A DNA stretch of 5,830 nucleotides from Gammaproteobacteria bacterium (GTDB lineage Bacteria; Pseudomonadota; Gammaproteobacteria; Pseudomonadales; Pseudohongiellaceae): NCBI GenBank assembly GCA_016762975.1, contig JAESUV010000200.1, positions 21,556 to 27,385 on the forward strand. Reading direction: 5' to 3'. Below are positions 1 to 4,394 of this stretch, in pieces. The notes beneath the pieces are model-generated. The model saw only the letters and a program-made list of their open reading frames with translations, was not told where the DNA came from and made no database searches. The translations under genes and the position numbers were made by a program. Position 1 is the stretch's first letter. Each line of letters starts with the position of its first letter.

Positions 1-225
1 AGCAAGCAACTTGGTGAGATCAACGAGTCGTTGCAGTCCCAGCAGAAACTGAATATCGAGAATACCCAGCGCCAGAACCGGAAATTCCGCTTCCTCGGTG
101 CCGTACTATTGGCCGCCTCTGCTTCGAGCCTCATTCCAGGCATCCATGAGGCCCTAGTAAACCTGCCCCTAGCCACGGCATCTCTAGCTTTAGCGGGTGT
201 TTACCTTTTGTGTTTTAGACGGTGA
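1..225 (+). CDS. ubiB: UbiB C-terminal end (partial; 5' end outside window)
   Basis: This is an open frame from the first base to TGA at 223-225, 74 visible residues. It has a polar, Gln/Asn-rich, probably helical stretch (about residues 1-29), then two hydrophobic segments (about 30-46 and 54-72) and a short Arg-Arg end. That matches the membrane-anchoring tail of UbiB, the ABC1/ADCK-family atypical kinase/ATPase needed for aerobic ubiquinone synthesis; its catalytic domain would lie upstream. The tail is poorly conserved, so the call rests mainly on layout: ubiB directly precedes hisI-hisE-tatABC in Pseudomonas-type genomes. A TTG at 31 in this frame is not a credible start, because the frame stays open to the window edge. 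Another small membrane protein is possible but less likely. Confidence 0.72.
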   Translation, partial: SKQLGEINESLQSQQKLNIENTQRQNRKFRFLGAVLLAASASSLIPGIHEALVNLPLATASLALAGVYLLCFRR

Positions 226-242
226 AGCTGCATACTTAGCCG

Positions 243-632
243 ATGCCGTCCTATCTCGATCAAATTCAATGGAATGAACAAGGTTTAACGCCCGTGATCA
301 CTCAGGACGCAGGCTCTGGGCGAGTTCTCACGCAGGCTTGGGTCAATCGAGAGGCACTAAAAACAACAGTTGCTGAAGGCCGCGCTGTATACTGGTCACG
401 GTCCCGCTCAAAGCTTTGGAGAAAGGGCGAGGAATCTGGCATGGTGCAGAAGCTTGTAGAAGTTCTGCTCGATTGCGACAATGACTCACTCTGCTACCGG
501 GTAGAACAAGTAGGCGGAATCGCCTGCCATACTGGACGGGAAAGTTGCTTTTACAAGAAGCTGATTAATGGCACATGGGAATCGATTGATCCCGTATTGG
601 TTGACCCTGACCAGCTATACAAGACTAGTTAA
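243..632 (+). CDS. hisI: Phosphoribosyl-AMP cyclohydrolase HisI
   Basis: This 129-residue enzyme hydrolyses the purine ring of phosphoribosyl-AMP to give the ProFAR precursor, the third step of histidine synthesis, in the cytoplasm. Family motifs are intact: the WSRSR...LWRKGEESG block (residues 51-66), the DCDND metal site (77-81; D77, D79 and D81 expected for Mg2+), and CHTGRESCF (95-103). C78, C95 and C102 match the three zinc cysteines known in the family. Length is typical of a stand-alone HisI; it is not fused to HisE. The start is fixed: an in-frame TAG at 237-239 lies 3 nt upstream of the ATG, so no earlier start is possible. No good Shine-Dalgarno is visible. The 17-nt gap after ubiB suggests translation by co-transcription and coupling. 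Confidence 0.97.
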   Translation: MPSYLDQIQWNEQGLTPVITQDAGSGRVLTQAWVNREALKTTVAEGRAVYWSRSRSKLWRKGEESGMVQKLVEVLLDCDNDSLCYRVEQVGGIACHTGRESCFYKKLINGTWESIDPVLVDPDQLYKTS

Positions 633-635
633 GCC

Positions 636-971
636 ATGAACGATGTACTGACAGAATTAGCTGCAATTTTGGAACAGCGGAAGAAATCTTCAAGCAGTGA
701 TTCTTATGTTGCCAGCTTGCACGAGAAGGGTCTTAATAAGATCTTAGAAAAGATTGGGGAAGAAGCGACCGAAACAATCTTGGCCGCTAAGGATTTCGGC
801 GAACACAGAGAAACGGATTCAAAGGCTGTTATTAGTGAAACTGCAGATTTATGGTTTCATACGATGGTTATGTTAAGCCATCTTGATTTGACACCGCAGC
901 AGGTGTTGGATGAATTAAAAAAACGCTTTAAATTATCTGGCCTTGCAGAAAAGGCATCTCGACACAACTAA
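636..971 (+). CDS. hisE: Phosphoribosyl-ATP pyrophosphatase HisE
   Basis: This 111-residue all-alpha enzyme of the MazG-like superfamily removes pyrophosphate from phosphoribosyl-ATP, the second step of histidine synthesis, and supplies the substrate of HisI. The metal-binding EExxE motif is present (E42, E43, E46 within EKIGEEATE, 38-46). So is the second acidic motif ETADLWFH (68-75; E68 and D71). Length is usual for the family. Its ATG lies 3 nt after the hisI stop, so translation is probably coupled; there is no clear Shine-Dalgarno of its own. The remaining his genes are not in the window. As in Pseudomonas, hisI and hisE appear to travel with ubiB and tat rather than with the main his cluster. 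Confidence 0.96.
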   Translation: MNDVLTELAAILEQRKKSSSSDSYVASLHEKGLNKILEKIGEEATETILAAKDFGEHRETDSKAVISETADLWFHTMVMLSHLDLTPQQVLDELKKRFKLSGLAEKASRHN

Positions 972-1021
972 TTACCGGTACGCACAATATCGCATAATGC
1001 AAAGCACTGCGTATCAGATTT

Positions 1022-1026
1022 GGAGG
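1022..1026 (+). promoter_or_regulatory. Ribosome binding site of tatA
   Basis: GGAGG sits 5 nt before the ATG at 1032. It is the best Shine-Dalgarno on the plus strand of this window and decides the tatA start. A TTG at 1020 in the same frame would add four residues but would place the Shine-Dalgarno inside the gene. Confidence 0.85.
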
Positions 1027-1031
1027 TTAAC

Positions 1032-1265
1032 ATGGGTGGAATTGGAATTTGGCAACTACTGATTATTCTATTAATCGTAGTTATGCTTTTTGGCACGAAG
1101 AGATTAAAGAATCTGGGCTCGGACCTTGGTGGCGCTTTGAAGGGTTTTAAGACAGCCATCAAGGAAGATGAAAAAGAGCAAACGGCTGAGGACGATGCCG
1201 ATGCCGATGCCGATGATGCTAGTGAGACCATAGACTCCACTGCCAAGAAAGTTGAAACCAAGTAA
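1032..1265 (+). CDS. tatA: Sec-independent protein translocase subunit TatA
   Basis: TatA is the pore-forming or membrane-thinning subunit of the twin-arginine translocase, which exports folded proteins across the inner membrane. The protein has 77 residues from the ATG chosen by the adjacent GGAGG. It has a short periplasmic N-terminus, one membrane helix (about 5-20) with the polar Q8, the FG hinge (F20-G21), an amphipathic helix (about 22-44, with LGSDLGGALKGFK and F39), then a charged tail. These match well-studied E. coli TatA positions (Q8, F20, G21, F39). TatA rather than TatB is supported by FGTKRL at the hinge and by Q8, where TatB carries a Glu. The tail has an acidic Asp-Ala run (53-62) encoded by a hexanucleotide repeat. 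It is the first gene of tatABC, 60 nt after hisE. Confidence 0.97.
   Translation: MGGIGIWQLLIILLIVVMLFGTKRLKNLGSDLGGALKGFKTAIKEDEKEQTAEDDADADADDASETIDSTAKKVETK
1194..1215 (+). repeat. GATGCC hexanucleotide tandem repeat inside tatA
   Basis: Three exact copies of GATGCC (1194-1211) are followed by a partial GATG. They encode an Asp-Ala-Asp-Ala-Asp run in the non-conserved acidic tail of TatA. Unit length is a multiple of three, so slippage would change the length of the tail without shifting the frame. Confidence 0.85.
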
Positions 1266-1286
1266 CTAGTCTCTGCACTGTTTTCC

Positions 1287-1330
1287 GATGCTACACGCAT
1301 CACACCTCTACTCACAGGGTCGACCTGTGA
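1287..1330 (+). promoter_or_regulatory. Two small hairpins in the tatA-tatB spacer
   Basis: The 80-nt spacer contains GATGC/GCATC (1287-1291 and 1297-1301, 5-nt loop). It also contains a perfect 7-bp pair TCACAGG/CCTGTGA (1312-1318 and 1324-1330, 5-nt loop) ending 15 nt before the tatB ATG. Neither is followed by a U-run, so they are not classic terminators. They may stabilise the tatA message or restrain tatB translation; the structure is seen, the role is inferred. The 5-bp one alone could easily be chance. Confidence 0.4.
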
Positions 1331-1345
1331 TCTCGGTTACGCACT

Positions 1346-1882
1346 ATGTTTAACATCGGCTCATTCGAAGTACTGCTGATCTTTATCATTGCACTGCTTG
1401 TGCTTGGCCCAGAGCGGCTGCCTGGCGCCGTGCGCACCACCGGACTATGGATCGGTAGGTTTCGCCGCAGCTTCTATAAGGTGAAAAACGAGATCGAAAA
1501 AGAATTGAACGTGGATGAGATTCGCCGCCAACTTCATAATGAAACGGTTATGGCCGAGATTAAAGATGCCAAGTCGAGCATCGAAGGCATCGCAAAGGAC
1601 ACCGAGAAGTCAGTAAATAACATTGTTAATTCTGCGAATTTCGATCCGGGCGCCTCTCAAGCCTCCGCAGATACTGCCAAGAAGAATAGTGAGCAGGAGA
1701 GCGCCGCCATCGAATCGCTAGCCAAGAATGACAAGTCGCTTACTGGCGAGTTGAAAGAAATAAGCAATCAGGTGGAAGAAGTAACCAAGCAAATCTACAG
1801 CGGCGGCAAGAACCCGAAGCTAGTCAACTCTGATACCTCCATCGACACCCCTGATATTAAGAAAGAAAATGGCAACAGCTGA
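1346..1882 (+). CDS. tatB: Sec-independent protein translocase subunit TatB
   Basis: TatB forms the twin-arginine signal-peptide receptor with TatC in the inner membrane. The 178-residue protein starts MFNIGSFEVL, with the TatB-specific Glu at position 8. It has one membrane helix (about 6-20) and the TatB hinge LGPERLP (20-26, with G21-P22), where TatA has FG. A long amphipathic, charged helical region follows (about 27-70), then a Ser/Lys/Asn-rich low-complexity tail (about 75-178) that is normally variable. Length is near that of E. coli TatB (171). The start is forced: an in-frame TGA at 1328-1330 and no start codon between it and the ATG. There is no recognisable Shine-Dalgarno, suggesting modest translation. 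The 3' end overlaps tatC by 14 nt. Confidence 0.96.
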   Translation: MFNIGSFEVLLIFIIALLVLGPERLPGAVRTTGLWIGRFRRSFYKVKNEIEKELNVDEIRRQLHNETVMAEIKDAKSSIEGIAKDTEKSVNNIVNSANFDPGASQASADTAKKNSEQESAAIESLAKNDKSLTGELKEISNQVEEVTKQIYSGGKNPKLVNSDTSIDTPDIKKENGNS

Positions 1883-2627
1883 AGAACAGAAAGAATTAAC
1901 CCTTATCGATCACTTGGTTGAGCTGAGGGATCGAATTCTTAGAAGCATTATAGCGATAATACTGTTCTTTCTGATTCTATTTTCCTTCTCTAATGACATC
2001 TACACCTACGTTGTCGATCCGTTAATCCAGGCCTTGCCAGAAGGGTCGACGATGATAGCAATCGATCCCACATCGCCATTTTTCGCTCCTTTCAAGCTCA
2101 CATTTTATGTTTCATTTCTTCTGGCGGCACCCTACGTGCTCTATCAGCTATGGTCCTTTATAGCGCCAGGTTTGTATAAGAATGAAAAAAGCGTCGCGAT
2201 ACCACTGTTCATTTCCAGCGTTATACTCTTCTATGGGGGCATCGCTTTCGCACGGTATGTGCTCTTCCCCTTCGCATTCGCATTTTTTATATCGGTAGCG
2301 CCTGAAGGCATCTCGGTAATGCCGGACATCAATAGCGTCCTCAGCTTCTCGCTTACCATATTCTTAGCATTCGGTATCGCCTTCGAGGTTCCAATAGCCG
2401 TATTTATACTGATATGGACAGGCATCGCCGACCCAGATTCACTTACCCAGAAGCGCCCTTATGTGATCGTCGGTTGCTTCGTCGTAGGGATGTTACTGAC
2501 ACCGTCCGACCCGTTCACGCAGTCGATGCTGGCAATACCGATGTGGTTGCTGTTCGAGGTGGGAATTGTTGCTGGGCGCATGGTTAAGAAACGCCAGCCA
2601 AGGGATGAGGCAGACGCCCCAGATTAG
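1869..2627 (+). CDS. tatC: Sec-independent protein translocase subunit TatC
   Basis: TatC is the polytopic core of the Tat receptor that binds the twin-arginine motif. The 252-residue protein has the cytoplasmic N-terminal motif HLVELRDR (15-22; E18 and R20 align with the signal-binding residues of E. coli TatC). Six hydrophobic segments lie at about 24-40, 75-95, 109-133, 155-180, 196-211 and 216-233. Conserved blocks are FIAPGLYKNEK (97-107, with E106), FGIAFEVPI (168-176, with E173) and TPSDPFTQ (211-218, with D214). Length is typical. The ATG lies inside the end of tatB (14-nt overlap), so translation is probably coupled. Its TAG is 2 bp from the stop of the convergent dtd. The C-terminal tail is short and charged. 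Confidence 0.97.
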   Translation: MATAEEQKELTLIDHLVELRDRILRSIIAIILFFLILFSFSNDIYTYVVDPLIQALPEGSTMIAIDPTSPFFAPFKLTFYVSFLLAAPYVLYQLWSFIAPGLYKNEKSVAIPLFISSVILFYGGIAFARYVLFPFAFAFFISVAPEGISVMPDINSVLSFSLTIFLAFGIAFEVPIAVFILIWTGIADPDSLTQKRPYVIVGCFVVGMLLTPSDPFTQSMLAIPMWLLFEVGIVAGRMVKKRQPRDEADAPD

Positions 2628-2629
2628 CC

Positions 2630-3067
2630 TTAGACTTTGAGAATAAACGTTACCGGCCCGTCGTTCTCCAGACTAACTTGCATGTCTGCGCCGAATTTTC
2701 CAGATCGTACAAACTCATGCTGATCTTCCGCGGACTGCACCAGCTTGTCGTAAATTACTTCGGCCTGGGCTGGAGGTTTAGCAGAAGAGAACCCAGGGCG
2801 AAGCCCCTTCTGTGTCTCGGCAGCAAGTGTAAATTGCGATACAAGCATTAGATCCCCACCGATATCCTTTAGATCGAAATTCATCTTATCGTCCGAGTCG
2901 GCGAATATTCTGTAGGCCAGAATCTTGTCGAGCAACTTCTTCGCAAGTTTGTCGTCGTCTTCTTTCTCAATACCAATCAGCGCAAGCAGGCCTTGACCAA
3001 TATCGGCATGCAGCGTGCTATCGATATGAACTTGCGCCCAATTGACGCGTTGAATAAGTGCAATCAC
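2630..3067 (-). CDS. dtd: D-aminoacyl-tRNA deacylase Dtd
   Basis: Dtd frees tRNA that was mischarged with D-amino acids or glycine, a cytoplasmic proofreading step that acts in trans. The 145 residues match the usual family length. Both signature motifs are present: SQFTLAA (77-83) and the C-terminal NDGPVTF (135-141), which contains the Gly-cisPro pair G137-P138 that selects chirality. GLRPGF (88-93) and the N-terminus MIALIQRV are also typical. The start is GTG at 3067-3065: it gives the canonical N-terminus and follows a strong AAGGGGG Shine-Dalgarno. An overlapping ATG at 3069-3067 is out of frame. It is the last gene of the leftward typA-pip-dtd run and converges on tatC with no room for a terminator between them. 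Confidence 0.97.
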   Translation of the reverse strand: MIALIQRVNWAQVHIDSTLHADIGQGLLALIGIEKEDDDKLAKKLLDKILAYRIFADSDDKMNFDLKDIGGDLMLVSQFTLAAETQKGLRPGFSSAKPPAQAEVIYDKLVQSAEDQHEFVRSGKFGADMQVSLENDGPVTFILKV

Positions 3068-3071
3068 ATGA

Positions 3072-3078
3072 CCCCCTT
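3072..3078 (-). promoter_or_regulatory. Ribosome binding site of dtd
   Basis: On the minus strand AAGGGGG ends 4 nt before the GTG start of dtd. It supports GTG rather than the out-of-frame ATG that overlaps it by one base. Confidence 0.7.
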
Positions 3079-3143
3079 GATCACCGTGCAGAAGGTCAAG
3101 CTAGTTAGTCGGCCCCCAATAATGCATCTCGATATGAATTTCA

Positions 3144-3313
3144 ATTTCGTGGCTCAACTGCCACCAGAATTTCGGCCAGAAAACCGCCGCTTCAAGCATT
3201 TTTCTGATCGCTAGGCGCTGCACAGAGATGTGCAACCATTGCCTATTAAGGGCAATACGAGTGGGCCAAAAGCAAGTGAAATGACACTAACGCCAACTTT
3301 TGAGCCACGAAAT
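3144..3313. repeat. 170-bp segment bounded by perfect 14-bp inverted repeats
   Basis: The left arm ATTTCGTGGCTCAA (3144-3157) is the exact reverse complement of the right arm TTGAGCCACGAAAT (3300-3313). Inside lies a second pairing, 3170-3177 with 3264-3271: eight pairs with one U-G wobble in minus-strand RNA, and a C-A mismatch in plus-strand RNA. There are also three local hairpins: CAGAAAA/TTTTCTG (3177-3183/3200-3206), TGCACA/TGTGCA (3219-3224/3229-3234) and ATTGCC/GGCAAT (3238-3243/3251-3256). Base 3177 is shared by two of these pairings. The whole could fold as a closed, branched structure. It lies in the 283-bp gap between pip and dtd and holds no credible ORF. It may be a structured leader of dtd, a small RNA or a MITE-like element. 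No clear target-site duplication flanks it. The repeats are certain; the function is unknown. Confidence 0.6.
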
Positions 3314-3345
3314 ACTGAAAGCTCACGGATGAGTTTTCAGTATTT
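3310..3345 (-). terminator. Strong hairpin after pip, probable terminator
   Basis: Arms of 16 nt (3310-3325 and 3330-3345) enclose a 4-nt loop, starting 5 nt past the pip stop codon. Fifteen pairs are Watson-Crick. The odd pair is a G-U wobble in plus-strand RNA but an A-C mismatch in minus-strand RNA. On the minus strand the 3' arm ends in UAUUU and is followed by CGUGG, so the U-run is short. Position makes it a plausible pip terminator, perhaps leaky towards dtd. Its inner arm overlaps the right 14-bp inverted repeat by 4 nt. Confidence 0.5.
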
Positions 3346-3346
3346 A

Positions 3347-3358
3347 CTACTTAAGTAG
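3347..3358. repeat. 12-bp perfect palindrome over the pip stop codon
   Basis: CTACTTAAGTAG (3347-3358) is a perfect palindrome containing the pip TAA (3353-3351). It has no loop, so it is more plausible as a protein-binding site or chance than as an RNA hairpin. Confidence 0.35.
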
Positions 3359-4307
3359 CTTCGAGCTTCTTAGCGATGTCTTGAGTTGCACGTATTAAGG
3401 CATCCACGGTTCCAGGCTCTGACGCGGAATGACCTGATTCACGAACTATATGAAGCTCAGCCGCCGGCCACTGTCGATGCAATGCCATAGCGTTGTCGAG
3501 AGGGCAGACCATATCATAGCGGCCGTGGACAATTCGCCCAGGGATGTCACGAATAAGATGCATATTGTCCAAAATGTGATTCTCGTCAATGAAGCCCTTG
3601 TTCATGAAATAGTGAATCTCTAACCGCGCCAGCGCTAGTGCATTGTGCGGCTTGGTAAAACTTGCCAATGCCTCGGGGCTTGGTCGTAACTTGGAGCAAT
3701 TCCCTTCCCAAGCTGACCAGTGTTTCGCTGCCGCCATCCGTGCCAGTTCATCATCGCCAGCTAGCCTCTCGTAATAGGCCTGCATTAGATCGTCGCGCGC
3801 AGCAATTGGGATATGGCCAACAAACTCTTCCCAATAATCTGGAAAGACTCGCCGTGCACCATCCTTATACAGCCAATCGAAATCACACTGCCTACAAAGA
3901 AATATACCGCGCAGGATAAGTGCGAGAACCCTAGCTGGGAATGCCTGCGCGTAGAGCAGACTTAAAGTGGAACCCCATGAGCCGCCGAATAACACCCACT
4001 TCTCTACGTCGAGGAATTCGCGTATGACTTCGATGTCAGCTATTAGGTCTTGGGTCGTGTTATTTTCAAGCTCGCCATGAGGAGTCGAGCGCCCGCAGCC
4101 ACGCTGATCGAAGGTTATAATGCGATAGACAGCAGGATCATAGAAACGGCGAGAACTCGCGTCACAAGCCCCACCAGGACCACCATGCACGAAAAGGATG
4201 GGTATGCCATCGACATTACCTGCCTCGTCGACATACAGCTCATGCTTGCCTGAGACTTCTACCTGATGGCGTTTATAGGGTTTGAGTTCGGGGTATAGTA
4301 TCTGCAT
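3351..4307 (-). CDS. pip: Prolyl aminopeptidase (proline iminopeptidase), family S33
   Basis: This is a cytoplasmic alpha/beta-hydrolase that removes N-terminal proline from peptides. The 318 residues fit the bacterial monomeric type (about 310-320). Visible features are the N-terminus YPELKPY, the oxyanion-loop motif HGGPGG (41-46), DQRGCGRS (67-74) and the nucleophile elbow GGSWGS (108-113, Ser110). The probable catalytic Asp265 lies in GRYDMVCP and His293 in SGHS. E201 (in WSAWEG) and E230 (in RLEIHYF) correspond to the glutamates that bind the substrate amino terminus in the Serratia enzyme. There is no signal peptide. The ATG at 4307-4305 gives the standard N-terminus but has no Shine-Dalgarno on its own strand. 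It lies between typA (87-nt gap with an inverted repeat) and dtd (283-nt gap). The stop codon lies inside a 12-bp palindrome. Confidence 0.96.
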   Translation of the reverse strand: MQILYPELKPYKRHQVEVSGKHELYVDEAGNVDGIPILFVHGGPGGACDASSRRFYDPAVYRIITFDQRGCGRSTPHGELENNTTQDLIADIEVIREFLDVEKWVLFGGSWGSTLSLLYAQAFPARVLALILRGIFLCRQCDFDWLYKDGARRVFPDYWEEFVGHIPIAARDDLMQAYYERLAGDDELARMAAAKHWSAWEGNCSKLRPSPEALASFTKPHNALALARLEIHYFMNKGFIDENHILDNMHLIRDIPGRIVHGRYDMVCPLDNAMALHRQWPAAELHIVRESGHSASEPGTVDALIRATQDIAKKLEAT

Positions 4308-4313
4308 AGGAGC

Positions 4314-4378
4314 GGCCTAATTCTAGCTAAAGAAGCATGCACGCCCTTCTACAAGGGCGCAACTAGCTATGTTAGGCC
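4314..4378 (-). terminator. Nested inverted repeat between typA and pip, possible typA terminator or pip leader structure
   Basis: Three paired tiers share one axis: GGCCTAA/TTAGGCC (4314-4320 and 4372-4378), TAGCTA/TAGCTA (4324-4329 and 4364-4369) and the GC-rich core CGCCCTT/AAGGGCG (4342-4348 and 4353-4359, 4-nt loop). The outer arm starts 16 nt past the typA stop, and the structure ends 6 nt before the pip ATG. The core stem suits a terminator, but in the leftward direction it is followed by GUGCAUGCUUCUUU, not a proper U-run. It may therefore be leaky or act on pip translation. Confidence 0.45.
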
Positions 4379-4394
4379 AGTAAGCCGCGAGACG

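Noticed and set aside
973..980. 8-bp palindrome TACCGGTA after hisE
   Set aside because: It is short, has no loop or U-run, and is expected by chance.
970..998. Possible tatA promoter with CATAAT (993-998) as a -10 box
   Set aside because: The -10 match is fair, but no acceptable -35 box is found at 16-18 nt spacing.
968..1315. 115-codon minus-strand ORF across tatA
   Set aside because: It lies opposite tatA. Its Ser/Ala-rich run is the reverse of the Asp-Ala repeat, and it has no recognisable domain.
2231..2425. 64-codon minus-strand ORF within tatC
   Set aside because: It is fully antisense to conserved membrane segments of TatC and has no motif.
3100..3165. Candidate dtd promoters on the minus strand (TTGAGC with TATCGA, and a TTGACC box)
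   Set aside because: Only one box of each pair resembles the consensus, so I could not support a promoter.
2993..3214. 73-codon plus-strand ORF overlapping the dtd start and running into the pip-dtd gap
   Set aside because: Its first third is antisense to dtd, it shows no family motif, and its composition looks non-coding. It also crosses the left arm of the inverted-repeat element.
3133..3325. Target-site duplication flanking the 14-bp inverted repeats
   Set aside because: The bases just outside the arms (ending TTTCA on the left, starting ACTGA on the right) do not match, so recent transposition is not shown.
3662..4253. Plus-strand ORFs (3662-3919 and 4050-4253) opposite pip
   Set aside because: They are antisense shadows of a well-conserved enzyme and lack motifs.
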